This document shows positions 45,306 through 54,593 of a DNA stretch of 64,000 nt, in pieces (the stretch's first letter is position 1; every line of letters begins with the position of its first letter). The DNA comes from Endozoicomonas sp. OPT23 (GTDB lineage: Bacteria; Pseudomonadota; Gammaproteobacteria; Pseudomonadales; Endozoicomonadaceae): the NCBI RefSeq assembly GCF_009653635.1, contig NZ_PPFD01000005.1, forward strand, positions 248,001 through 312,000, read 5' to 3'. The notes beneath the pieces were generated by a model. It worked only from the letters and a program-made list of their open reading frames with translations, searched no databases and was not told where the DNA came from. The translations under genes were made by a program, and so were the position numbers.

Positions 45306-48140
45306 CTAAAAACCTCTCCAAGAGCTTATTTGATTTTTAAATTTATCTCTCATAAACCAATAAAATGCGCCTACTGTAATAACAGGAAAACCTATATATT
45401 TCATAGTACAATAAGAATAGAGACTATTTTTATTTCCTTGGCAATTTCCAAGCAAGGTCTCATAATCATAGCGGTTCTTTATTTCATATTTATCATCATA
45501 CGACAGCCCGTTTTTCTGCCATGGTAGTACTGGGCAGTTCTCATTCCAAAGTTTCTCAACATACTCCGGATGATCAATAAACGGATTTCTATTACCTTGA
45601 AAAAGGTAAGCTGCTTCATTACGATCTATTTCTTTTTGGCTGACCGGGTCTTCTACATGCCACCTTTTATATAGTGCAATAACCCAGCTACTCAGACCAC
45701 ACCAATTGGTGTTATCAAATACTCTGAAAATATTCCTTTCCTTTTCCCGAGCTATTTGCAGTTCTTTAGAGTAACGAACGGCCATATAAAAAACAGCTCT
45801 GGCAATATCTCCCCTAAAATCAGCAACTGGGTCGAATATGCGTTCACCATCACCATTGAAAGTGTCAGAGAAGTTTATGTTACCCCCATTAGTAGATCGA
45901 TAGATCGGTCTTTTTTGACATTCCATTCCACGGCAATCCCACTGTTTACCATAAGGAAAATAGCCTCTCATATCCTTGCTATAACCATCAACAGGGAAAA
46001 TATGATGTATATCCGTTGCCATGGGGGACTGATCGTCATAATGCTCTAATGCTACTATATGCTCTGGCTTATAGCAGGTGCCAACGGTATATCCCGGGGC
46101 ATCTTCTTTACTTTCAGTGCACCGATCAGTAATAGGCGTGAAAATCACATAATCCTCAGAATCAGGATTCTCAGAATACACATCAAGTATACTGCCATCC
46201 TTATCATAATAAATATCCAGATCATGCATCTCAAAAAATGTGTACAAATCATCTTTCTCTCGAACATGCTGATCTTTTATAAGCTCGTGTAAGACATTTT
46301 TCAACTCAAGACCGGACAGCTTATTCAGTTCATCCTGGTAATAAGTTAACGCATAGTTCTGAACCCCTACTTCCTTTTCATCTTTATAAGACTCATCAGT
46401 TTCAGTCACTGTTATCACAGAAGAAAGCGTAACGTCTTTATCAGATGCGCTAATTGAAGATGGAAGCGTTCTATCCACTGGTGAAGGTGTAACGTCGTTA
46501 TCAGATATGCTGGTTGAATGTGAAAGCGCTCTATCCACTGTTGTTTCCACTTCCACTGGTGGAGGCGTAACGTCTTTATCAGACATGCTGATTGAAGGTG
46601 AAAGCGCTCTATCCACTGTTGTTTCCACTTCCACTGGTGGAGGCGTAACGTCTTTATCAGATGTGCTGATTGAAGATGAAAGCGTTCTATCCACCGGTGA
46701 AGGCGTAACGTCGTTATCAGATGCGCTGGTTGAAGATGAAAGCGTTCTATCCACCGGTGAAGGCGTAACGTCGTTATCAGATGCGCTGGTTGAAGATGAA
46801 AGCGTTCTATCGACTATTTTTTCCACTGGTGAAGGCGTAACGTCTTTATAAGATGTCTTGGTTGCAGCAGCCAGTGTTCTTTCCACTATTGTTTCCACTG
46901 GTGGAGGCATAACGTCGTTATAAGATGTGCTGATTGAAGGTGAAAGCGTTCTATCCACTATTGTTTCCAATGGTGAGGGCGTAACGTCCTTATAAGATGT
47001 CTTGGTTGCAGCAGCCAGTGTTCTTTCCACTGTTGTTTCCACTGGTGGAGGCATAACGTCTTTGTAAAGTATGTTGATTGAAGGTGGAAGCGTTCTATCC
47101 ACTATTGTTTCCACTGGTGGAAGCATAACATCTTTGTAAATTATGTTGATTGAAGGTGGAAGCGTTCTATCCACTACTGTTTCCACTGGTGAAGGCGTAA
47201 CGTCGTTATAAGATGTGCTGATTGAAGGTGGAAGCGTTCTATCCACTATTGTTTCTACTGGTGAAGGCGTAACGTCGTTATAAGATGTCCTGATTGAAGG
47301 TGGAAGCGTTCTATCCACTATTGTTTCCAATGGTGAAGGCGTAACGTCGTTATAAGATGTGCTGATTGAAGGTGGAAGCGTTCTATCCGCTACTGTTTCC
47401 AATGGTGAGGGCGTAATGTCGTTATAAGATGTGCTGATTGAAGGTGGAAGCGTTCTATCCACTATTGTTTCCAATGGTGAAGGCGTAACGACGTTATAAG
47501 ATGTGCTGATTGAAGGTGAAAGCGTTCTATCGACTATTTTTTTCACTGGTGAAGGCGTTACATCTTTATAGGATGTCTTGGTTGCAGCAGCCAGTGTTCT
47601 TTCCACGAATATTTCCACTGGCGGAGGCGTAACGTCGTTATAAGATGTGCTGATTAAAGGTGGAAGCGTTCTATCCACTATTATTTCCACTGGAGAGGGG
47701 GTCACTGTCTCGGTGATGCTTGTCGTTCTCTCCAACAATGTCGTTTTCATTAACTGAATAATTGTTTCAAGTATTGGTCTTGGTTTTATTTTTATACTGT
47801 CACTCTCTGACACCAGCATCATATCCGGAGCAGCAGCGCGAACAGTCAGGATTTCTGAAGAACTTCCTACCTGAACCCAAACATCGCAGATTTCGTCCGA
47901 AGCCATAGAATTCGGGCAGTAGTTTCCTAAAACAGAACCACCAACAGCTTCAACCACAACTCCATTAACTGTTTGCGACAAATTATTTCTTACTGTGAAT
48001 TTCAATTTATATCCAGATTCTACCCCCTTCTGATAGACAGCTGGGTCAGTCACTATGGAAAAACTTGAAGCCTCAAGAAATGCTGAAAGAAAAAGCAGCA
48101 CATAAAGTGAATTAACAGCCTCTTTTTTTAAACTCAGCAT
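45306..48140 (-). CDS. Stalked, membrane-anchored endonuclease I protein (1)
   Basis: 944 residues in four parts. (1) Signal peptide and a beta-rich domain (about 25-120: YKLKFTVRNNLSQTVNGVVV, two Cys). (2) Residues 146-570: 18 tandem units of 20-26 residues, consensus VTPSPVETIVDRTLPPSI, rich in Pro, Thr and Ser. (3) Endonuclease I (EndA/NucM/Vvn) domain with the metal-finger His in DIHHIFPVDGY near 711, GDIARAVFYMAVRY, and QGNRNPFIDHP near 850. (4) A hydrophobic segment (FPVITVGAFYWFM) and basic tail at the end, probably a membrane anchor. Family members are usually 200-280 residues, so the stalk and anchor are unusual. Likely a surface or periplasmic DNase/RNase. The paralogue lies upstream with a MerR relic between. 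Confidence 0.8.
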   Translation of the reverse strand: MLSLKKEAVNSLYVLLFLSAFLEASSFSIVTDPAVYQKGVESGYKLKFTVRNNLSQTVNGVVVEAVGGSVLGNYCPNSMASDEICDVWVQVGSSSEILTVRAAAPDMMLVSESDSIKIKPRPILETIIQLMKTTLLERTTSITETVTPSPVEIIVDRTLPPLISTSYNDVTPPPVEIFVERTLAAATKTSYKDVTPSPVKKIVDRTLSPSISTSYNVVTPSPLETIVDRTLPPSISTSYNDITPSPLETVADRTLPPSISTSYNDVTPSPLETIVDRTLPPSIRTSYNDVTPSPVETIVDRTLPPSISTSYNDVTPSPVETVVDRTLPPSINIIYKDVMLPPVETIVDRTLPPSINILYKDVMPPPVETTVERTLAAATKTSYKDVTPSPLETIVDRTLSPSISTSYNDVMPPPVETIVERTLAAATKTSYKDVTPSPVEKIVDRTLSSSTSASDNDVTPSPVDRTLSSSTSASDNDVTPSPVDRTLSSSISTSDKDVTPPPVEVETTVDRALSPSISMSDKDVTPPPVEVETTVDRALSHSTSISDNDVTPSPVDRTLPSSISASDKDVTLSSVITVTETDESYKDEKEVGVQNYALTYYQDELNKLSGLELKNVLHELIKDQHVREKDDLYTFFEMHDLDIYYDKDGSILDVYSENPDSEDYVIFTPITDRCTESKEDAPGYTVGTCYKPEHIVALEHYDDQSPMATDIHHIFPVDGYSKDMRGYFPYGKQWDCRGMECQKRPIYRSTNGGNINFSDTFNGDGERIFDPVADFRGDIARAVFYMAVRYSKELQIAREKERNIFRVFDNTNWCGLSSWVIALYKRWHVEDPVSQKEIDRNEAAYLFQGNRNPFIDHPEYVEKLWNENCPVLPWQKNGLSYDDKYEIKNRYDYETLLGNCQGNKNSLYSYCTMKYIGFPVITVGAFYWFMRDKFKNQISSWRGF
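46431..47705 (-). repeat. Coding tandem repeat, 72-base period
   Basis: About 18 units, most exactly 72 bases (24 codons), some 60 or 78; within the stalk of the first nuclease. Several neighbouring units are nearly identical, so copy number may change by recombination or slippage without shifting frame. Confidence 0.85.
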
Positions 48141-48510
48141 GCACTAACCTCTTATATAAAACTGACCCTATAGAGCGAATAATCAAGAACTTTCTGATAT
48201 AGTTTTTCTATAACTCACAGCATTTTATATATAAAAATATTTAATTAACAAAAGAACAAAGAAGAGAGTAGTCGCTTTTTAGAAGTGCAGAGAAATAAAT
48301 AAGCTTTTTTTCGTATATTGCTATATCAATATTGTATTAACTGTTTAAAGCAAATTTTCAGATTAGTTATGTGCTAACCGCTTGCTGCATTGAGTGCATT
48401 CTTTATCTAGAATCTAACGTTATATTTATTCTTTACGTGATCACTCTCTTATCGCTTCAATTTCATCTTTTTCAATACTCAAGGATTCCAGAAACTTCTA
48501 TACTAAAAGA

Positions 48511-48674
48511 TCAACACCCCATTATGATTCTCAGTCGTGAAACTTCACTTTCACCGTAATAGCGATAACCATTGCTAAAACGACTCCCAAGTTTCAGTAA
48601 TCCCCCCGCTCATAATAAAGAATCGTAATTCTGGTAATCTGACACTGCTCTGCCAGCTGTGAAATTGTCAGCAT
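48511..48674 (-). pseudogene. Truncated, frameshifted MerR-family regulator
   Basis: From ATG 48674 the minus strand encodes MLTISQLAEQCQITRITILYYERG, a standard MerR helix-turn-helix start. After a run of six G (48602-48607 region) the frame breaks; adding one G gives YYERGGLLKLGSRFSNGYRYYGESEV, exactly the MerR pattern. The continuing frame stops at 48511 after RLRIIMGC, so the dimerisation and sensor parts are missing. The rest of the 684-base gap 48141-48824 is A+T-rich; I see nothing else in it apart from the hairpin at 48684-48717. Confidence 0.8.
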
Positions 48675-48683
48675 AAATACCTT

Positions 48684-48717
48684 GCTTGCTACTTGTCTAA
48701 TTCAGAAAGTAGCAAGC
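48684..48717. terminator. Hairpin next to the MerR relic
   Basis: GCTTGCTACTT (48684-48694) and AAGTAGCAAGC (48707-48717), perfect 11 bp, 12-base loop. It lies past the 3' end of the large nuclease gene and could serve as its terminator. Confidence 0.5.
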
Positions 48718-48824
48718 CTATACCTATTGACGAATCAGTTAATTTTCATAGCTATTCTATCAAATGACTGGAATCACCTTACTACACATCTACTAATTGA
48801 CCTTGTTTTAATAAAAACAGGTAT

Positions 48825-51800
48825 TCAAAACAATGAATGAAAATTAAAAGACCTGTATTCTTCTAAGATTTGAGATCTATTTTTCACAATACTATAAACG
48901 AAAAGCGTCGCAACGACCGCTGATCCAACTGTATAAGTCAGAGTTTTAAAGTCGTTCCATGCGTTTAGGTAGCTTATATCAGGTCTTTTCTTTATAGGAT
49001 GACCCTTAGTATATAGATGAATAACCTTACTTCTGTCTGCATAGTTATTCGGAATTCTCCAGGGTAATATCGGACACGACGCATAACTCCATATTTTTTC
49101 TACCATTTCAGGGTGATCCACAAACGGATTTCGATTACCCTGAAAAAGAAAAGCAGCTTCGTTTCGATCTATTTCTTTTTGATCAACTGGGTCTTTTTTA
49201 TGCCACTCTTTAAAAAGCGATATAGCCCACTCGTTATAAAAACAACCTGATAGCGAATCATTAAACAGAAAAGACGTAACATCTATTGGCTTATCAACTG
49301 GTAGTTCAGGGATATGGCTATGGCTGCCGTCACAAATATATTCTTTCCCCTGCTCTATAATCAGGCAATCATCGATGCATTTACTGTTTAATGTTCTACA
49401 CGCAGATCTGCATTCATCACTCAACAAACCATACACATCGCCACATGAGATAGCTTTGGGTATATCTGCTTCTGAGGCCGCCTTCCAGTCAGATACCTTA
49501 TCCTGATACCGCACTGCCATATAGAAATACATTCTGGCAATATCGCCTTTAAATTCATCAATAGGTTCAGCAACTATTCCTCCATCACCATACAGATAGA
49601 ATGAATGCTGCTTTTGCAAACCGTTTGACGAGAGTATTTCAACAGGCTCGCAACCAACAGGAGCAGAGGAAGATATGACTCTGCCAAAGGGGGTTCCATA
49701 CCTTGACGCTTCACTGTAGGCATCAACCGGGAGAATATGGTGAATGTCGGTCAGAGCATCAGACTCATCTTTCATCCTATTGACCGGGATTATATAATCA
49801 GGTTTATAGCAAGCTCCCATTCGCTGAGAAATATTGTCATCACGGCACCGGTCAGTATAGGGCGTAAATTTGTATTGATCTTTTCCTCGAGGTTTCTCTG
49901 AATAGATATCTAGAATAGAGCCATCATTCTCATAATATTTATCGATATCATACGTCGCAAAGAAACCGTCGAGATCACTGTAACTTCTGGCATGGTGTCC
50001 TTTAATGATTGCATGAAGTGCAGTTTTTAGTTCCATTCCTTCCAGGTTAACAGTAGATGCATAGTATGGGTCTACCGCTTCTTCGAATTCGGCCCTGTCT
50101 TTTTCACTTGCGACTTCTTTGTCCTCTCCTGTAGCTTCTTCTATGTCATCCTCTATGGTTTCTTCTGTGTTTTTTTCAAAATCGCTACTACCATCGTATA
50201 CGCCCGTATTAATAATCACCGTTGGTGATTCATCACCCTTATACGAACCAGTATCCACTGTTACATAAATATCATCTTCAACTTTGCTGCCTGTCTTTGC
50301 TCTCTCCCCGTAAACTTGAGAGGAAGTATCATTAAAAACACTCCTGCCAATATCTGTAACGTTACGCTTGGCTGGCTCTTTTATGCCTGAAAACAACGAG
50401 CTTGTATGAGGTACATCATCAGTGGAAAAGACGAATTTTCTCGATGTAGTTTGTATTTCAACCCCTTCATTTTTCATAATTTGTTTTTTAAATGCTTCCA
50501 GATCATTAGCCGACGCTTTTAAAGAGAATGTGTCGCTCAAATCTGATAACTCCGACATTGACCACTGCTCCGTCGTCTCCTTTTGCTGTGATCTGCTTGG
50601 AAGCAGGTCTTGGATAGCCACACTTTCATTGGGCAATGATGATGACTCTGTACTAGGAAAAGCAGTTTCTTCCGACATCACAACTAAATATGAAGAGCTT
50701 TGAGCGGGCACGCCATCTAAATCTGATGGAGATATCTCGTATGAACTCAGAGGTGAGGGGAAAATACCCTTTATTCCCTCTGTTACAGACGAAGTTCCAA
50801 GTACTTTTTTCATTTCTGTCGCTGTACTCAGACTTACCTCTATTTCCGATGTAGCACTCGGGCTTATTACTGTTTCTGACGTAGAGCTCAGGCTTGCTTC
50901 TATCTTCGGTGCAGTGCTCAGTTCTATCTCTGGTTTCGTGGCAGTACTGGGGGGTGCCTCTATTTCCGATGTAGCACTCGGGCTTATTACTGTTTCTGAC
51001 GTAGAGCTCAGACTTGTTTCTTTTTCCGGTGTAGCACTCGGGCTTATTGCTGTTTCTGACGTAGAACTCAAGCTTGCTTCTATCTTCGGTGCAGCGCTCA
51101 GTTCTATCTCTGGTTTCGTGGTAGTGCTGAGGGTTGCCTCTATTTCCGGTGTAGCACTCGGGCTTATTACTGTTTCTGACGCAGTGCTCAGACTTGTTTC
51201 TTCTTCCGGTGTAGCACTCGGGCTTATTGCTGTTTCTGACGTAGAACTCAAGCTTGCCTCTATCTTCGGTGCAGCGCTCAGTTCTATCTCTGGTTTCGTG
51301 GTAGTACTGGGGGGTGCCTCTATTTCCGGTGTAGCACTCGGGCTTATTACTGTTTCTGACGTAGAGCTCAGACTTGTTTCTTTTTCCGGTGTAGCACTCG
51401 GGCTTATTGCTGTTTCTGACGTAGAGCTCAAGCTTGCTTCTATCTTCGGTGCAGCGCTCAGTTCTATCTCTGGTTTCGTGGTAGTACTGAGGGTTGCCTC
51501 TATTTCCGGTGTAGCACTCGAGCTTATTACTGTTTCTGACGCAGTGCTCAGACTTGTCACTATTTCTGGCGTAGCACTCGGGCTCATCACTGTTTCTGGC
51601 GTGGTACTCAGGCTTATCACTGTTTCTGACGTAGTGCTCAGGCTTACTTCTATCTTCGGTGCAGTGCTCAGTTCTATCTCTGATTTTGTGGCAGTTCTGT
51701 GGGTTGTCTCTGTTTCTGCCGCAGGGCTTGGGCATGTCTCTGTTATCGTTGTAGTACTCGCACTCTTTGTTATTGTTACAGGTGTAATAATGCTCTCGTC

Positions 51801-52787
51801 CTTCGCTTGTATTACTGGCGAGGCTGGCATCTCACCTGCTACTACGTCTGGCTTTTCTTCTACATTATCTTTTTGATGTTTGAAAGTAGGGGAAGAATTT
51901 GTGCCCACAATCTGACTACCCGATGTCGTAATTCTAACATGGGCATCAAGATCCTTGCCGGGTGGGACCAAGATATGGACTAATGCCGGTTGCTCTCTCC
52001 CTGTAGCATGCTCAACCTCATTCAAGTTTACCTGACCATCTTTTGTTGAAGTTTTTTTAACGGAATCATCTTTCAAAAGTTCATTACTCTCAAAACGACC
52101 TAATGGAATGCTTTCAGTTGGTTTCAGGCTTTCATGTTCAGTCTCTGCCTCTATATAGGAAGAGCTTGGAGTAATGTTTTCTGACTCGGTTATTATCTTG
52201 CTGCTTAAGGACGGCTCCACCGTATGCAACATATAAGTTCCACTCAGATTTTCTGGAATAGTACTGGTAGCAGATACACTTATCGATGGAATTTCCGCCT
52301 CGTCCGATTTAGTGACCAGCAATGATTGAGTAGGGGAAACAGTCACCGTCCTCGGGGTCAATACTTTCCCTGACTGAGGTGACCCCAAAGTGCTTAAAGT
52401 ATCTCTAATAGTTTGATATTTATTTGGGTAAGCTTTTAAAGGCACAGACGGACTGGCAGATTTCAATTTCCCATCAATGGCCGACACTATCAGCATCACA
52501 TAATCAGCATTTGGGTCAGTATCAATAACTTCCTCACAGACAGCGAGCGGACCAAGCAATGAGGGGCAGCCTCTATGTGTTCTTACCCCACCTTTAACCG
52601 TTATTTCCACATCTCTCACAGCATCGTTTAATCTGTTTTTCACAAAAAAACGAACCTGATCACCCGGTGCAGGTGAATAAAGCATGTCGCCCAAATATTC
52701 AATAGCAAATGTAGTTGCCTGCAAAGAATTAGAACCAGCCATTGCAGTAACCAATAAGCATAACCTGCTGATCATGCGAAACTTCAT
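48825..52787 (-). CDS. Stalked, membrane-anchored endonuclease I protein (2)
   Basis: 1320 residues, same plan as its neighbour. Signal peptide; beta-rich domain (about 25-120: RFFVKNRLNDAVRDVEITVKGG, two Cys); a very long Ser/Thr/Glu-rich stalk that includes a 60-residue super-repeat (about 350-650) and then an acidic segment (EEATGEDKEVASEKDRAEFEEA); endonuclease I domain with DIHHILPVDAY near 1014, GDIARMYFYMAVRY, six extra Cys in an insert, and QGNRNPFVDHP near 1216; C-terminal hydrophobic segment (LTYTVGSAVVATLFVYSIV) and basic tail. The nuclease domains of the two paralogues are clearly related, while the stalk repeats are not. It starts ten bases after the outer-membrane protein gene and is probably cotranscribed with it. 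Confidence 0.8.
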   Translation of the reverse strand: MKFRMISRLCLLVTAMAGSNSLQATTFAIEYLGDMLYSPAPGDQVRFFVKNRLNDAVRDVEITVKGGVRTHRGCPSLLGPLAVCEEVIDTDPNADYVMLIVSAIDGKLKSASPSVPLKAYPNKYQTIRDTLSTLGSPQSGKVLTPRTVTVSPTQSLLVTKSDEAEIPSISVSATSTIPENLSGTYMLHTVEPSLSSKIITESENITPSSSYIEAETEHESLKPTESIPLGRFESNELLKDDSVKKTSTKDGQVNLNEVEHATGREQPALVHILVPPGKDLDAHVRITTSGSQIVGTNSSPTFKHQKDNVEEKPDVVAGEMPASPVIQAKDESIITPVTITKSASTTTITETCPSPAAETETTHRTATKSEIELSTAPKIEVSLSTTSETVISLSTTPETVMSPSATPEIVTSLSTASETVISSSATPEIEATLSTTTKPEIELSAAPKIEASLSSTSETAISPSATPEKETSLSSTSETVISPSATPEIEAPPSTTTKPEIELSAAPKIEASLSSTSETAISPSATPEEETSLSTASETVISPSATPEIEATLSTTTKPEIELSAAPKIEASLSSTSETAISPSATPEKETSLSSTSETVISPSATSEIEAPPSTATKPEIELSTAPKIEASLSSTSETVISPSATSEIEVSLSTATEMKKVLGTSSVTEGIKGIFPSPLSSYEISPSDLDGVPAQSSSYLVVMSEETAFPSTESSSLPNESVAIQDLLPSRSQQKETTEQWSMSELSDLSDTFSLKASANDLEAFKKQIMKNEGVEIQTTSRKFVFSTDDVPHTSSLFSGIKEPAKRNVTDIGRSVFNDTSSQVYGERAKTGSKVEDDIYVTVDTGSYKGDESPTVIINTGVYDGSSDFEKNTEETIEDDIEEATGEDKEVASEKDRAEFEEAVDPYYASTVNLEGMELKTALHAIIKGHHARSYSDLDGFFATYDIDKYYENDGSILDIYSEKPRGKDQYKFTPYTDRCRDDNISQRMGACYKPDYIIPVNRMKDESDALTDIHHILPVDAYSEASRYGTPFGRVISSSAPVGCEPVEILSSNGLQKQHSFYLYGDGGIVAEPIDEFKGDIARMYFYMAVRYQDKVSDWKAASEADIPKAISCGDVYGLLSDECRSACRTLNSKCIDDCLIIEQGKEYICDGSHSHIPELPVDKPIDVTSFLFNDSLSGCFYNEWAISLFKEWHKKDPVDQKEIDRNEAAFLFQGNRNPFVDHPEMVEKIWSYASCPILPWRIPNNYADRSKVIHLYTKGHPIKKRPDISYLNAWNDFKTLTYTVGSAVVATLFVYSIVKNRSQILEEYRSFNFHSLF
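50830..51735 (-). repeat. Coding tandem super-repeat, 180-base period
   Basis: Blocks starting at 50941, 51121, 51301 and 51481 repeat every 180 bases with few differences; each is made of smaller related units (PEIEASLSSTSETAISPSAT type). The repeat keeps long open frames on several frames of both strands, which is a by-product of the repeat. Confidence 0.85.
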
Positions 52788-52796
52788 CCTTACTCC

Positions 52797-53567
52797 TTAA
52801 AAGAAATAACTCGCATTGAAAAGCAGGTTATGAGAAATCAATTGATCAGTTTCATATTTATCAACGTAATACTCATCACGTTTGGCTTTGGCCTTTCCCG
52901 CATCCAGATAGTAATAACCAGCCGAGAGGCTTAAATTAGACGTTAATGCCATGCTAACGCCCAACCCTGCCTGCCAGGCAAAATCGGTAACAGTATTGTC
53001 ACCAAATACCGGTTTTTGAGAACGCTCGTTGGGGTCTAACCGTTTAAGGCTATAGTTTTCAAACTGATTCCTTGAGACACCTGCTGCAAGCGAGGCAAAA
53101 CCAGACCACCGCTCTGTCATTGAATAAAACAGGCTTCCTTCCATCATCAGCTGCTGACTGCTGACTTTATAATCATACTGAAAGTGTTTCAGGTCACTCT
53201 GGGTGGATTGAAACAAATAGCCACTGTACTCATGATCCGTCTGGCCACTGAACAAAACGCCTAATTCAAGACCCAGGTTATTTCCCAGACAAAAAGCAAG
53301 CCCGGCGGCAGCACCGTAATAGAACGATGAATTTTTGCTGTCATCATCCTTATATAAATCCCTGATCACCACACTGGTCACTCCCTGATATTGCAACTTC
53401 TGATCAGAGCCGGACTGAAAAGATGAGTAGCCTCCTATAAGTCGGAGATAGGGTTGATAGTTATCCAGCGTACTTGTATCAGCACTGGCTGAAAGTGAGT
53501 GCATGGCAATTGTGGATAACAGCAATACACGAGAGCAGGAATATAGACGACAAGAACCCATGAGCAT
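52797..53567 (-). CDS. Outer-membrane beta-barrel protein
   Basis: 256 residues. A signal peptide (RVLLLSTIAMHSLSASA) precedes a chain of alternating amphipathic strands that ends in FNASYFF, the aromatic C-terminus of BAM substrates. Sequence resembles small OmpW/OmpA-barrel-type proteins (YLRLIGGYSSF, SAGYYYLDAG). No OmpA peptidoglycan domain. It lies directly upstream of the second stalked nuclease gene on the same strand, ten bases apart, suggesting a functional link, for example presentation or display of the nuclease (inference). Confidence 0.75.
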   Translation of the reverse strand: MLMGSCRLYSCSRVLLLSTIAMHSLSASADTSTLDNYQPYLRLIGGYSSFQSGSDQKLQYQGVTSVVIRDLYKDDDSKNSSFYYGAAAGLAFCLGNNLGLELGVLFSGQTDHEYSGYLFQSTQSDLKHFQYDYKVSSQQLMMEGSLFYSMTERWSGFASLAAGVSRNQFENYSLKRLDPNERSQKPVFGDNTVTDFAWQAGLGVSMALTSNLSLSAGYYYLDAGKAKAKRDEYYVDKYETDQLISHNLLFNASYFF

Positions 53568-53732
53568 GGTTCATTACCACCCTGAAAAATGAATAAATGA
53601 AGGTATTTACATAAAAATCCCGTTGTACATTTATGTTCGATTTATATCTGCAACATATACAACGGAATTTATTTTATGTTTGCTGGGGACTGATAATAGT
53701 CGTTTTTGAGGGATGTAAAGAAAGAAATAAAA

Positions 53733-54593
53733 TTATTTTAATTGGTTGCTAAGTGCACGTCGCAGAGCCTGGTTAGCACCAATTGTCTCCATACTATTGG
53801 TCGGTTCAATATGCTCATCATCATATTCATAATCATTACCGGCTTCACCAATAACAACAATTTCAATGCGTCGGTTTTTAGGGTCCAGAGGTTGGTCAGG
53901 GTACAGTAATTGTGTGTCAGCCTTGGCACTTAACCGAACAATTCTTTCGCCTGTCAGGCCACCATAAACCAGTGTTTTTCTCGCTTCATTAGCCCGCTGA
54001 CTGGAAAGTTCCCAGTTATCTTTGCCATAGCCGCTGGAAAAAGGTGTGCTGTCTGAATGACCGGAGATAGCAATGGGTCTTCTGGTCTTCTCCAGATAAG
54101 GAGCCAAAGCCAACAAGAGATCTTCATAGTAAGGATCAAGATGTCTGCCACCACTACTGAACATACTGTTACCGTAGTTTTCAGAAATATTGATCTGCAC
54201 CCCGACACTTATTTTCTTCATGGAGATATTACTCTTGAACTCATCAAGAATGGCTGAAAAACCAGCATCTTCCATATCCAGATAAAGAGACCATTCTGGT
54301 GTAGCAACAATATTACCCATATCGGGCACCATACTGTTGTCGTTTATACCGCCACCAAAATCAATAACACTTTCATAGCCCTTGGAGTCATAGTAACCTC
54401 CTGGATCATTGAAATACTTGGCAATTTCCTCCTGTTCATCAGAAGTACTCATACTAACCACCCAGAGCACCAGAAAAACGGCCATCATCGACAGCGTAAA
54501 GTCTGCAAAGGCAATCTTCCAGGCACTGCTGTGAGCTCGATGCTTTTTCTTTTTACCGCGCTTGATGATGATGATCTGATCATTCTTATTCAT
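53733..54593 (-). CDS. lafU: Lateral flagellar stator protein MotB/LafU
   Basis: 286 residues. One membrane segment after a basic N-terminus (FADFTLSMMAVFLVLWVVSMS) carries the proton-binding Asp of MotB proteins, and the C-terminal OmpA-like peptidoglycan domain includes ISGHSDSTPF and ANEARKTLVYGGL...RIVRLSAKAD, ending with DPKNRRIEIVV. The start at 54593 overlaps the MotA stop as ATGA, so translation is coupled. It is the last gene of the lateral flagellar cluster, as lafU is in Vibrio and Aeromonas. Confidence 0.9.
   Translation of the reverse strand: MNKNDQIIIIKRGKKKKHRAHSSAWKIAFADFTLSMMAVFLVLWVVSMSTSDEQEEIAKYFNDPGGYYDSKGYESVIDFGGGINDNSMVPDMGNIVATPEWSLYLDMEDAGFSAILDEFKSNISMKKISVGVQINISENYGNSMFSSGGRHLDPYYEDLLLALAPYLEKTRRPIAISGHSDSTPFSSGYGKDNWELSSQRANEARKTLVYGGLTGERIVRLSAKADTQLLYPDQPLDPKNRRIEIVVIGEAGNDYEYDDEHIEPTNSMETIGANQALRRALSNQLK

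Noticed and set aside
46431-47705. Regular direct repeats resembling a CRISPR array
   Set aside because: The period is in multiples of three, there are no unique spacers, and the repeats are part of one continuous coding frame with a signal peptide and nuclease domain.
48371-48559. Small plus-strand open frame of 62 codons
   Set aside because: A+T-rich, no ribosome site, overlaps the MerR relic in the opposite direction; no family resemblance.
50653-51876. Long open frames on other frames of both strands in the second nuclease gene
   Set aside because: They are by-products of the 180-base repeat, lack start signals and consist only of translated repeats (for example ERCTEDRSK or VALGLIAVSDVEL units).
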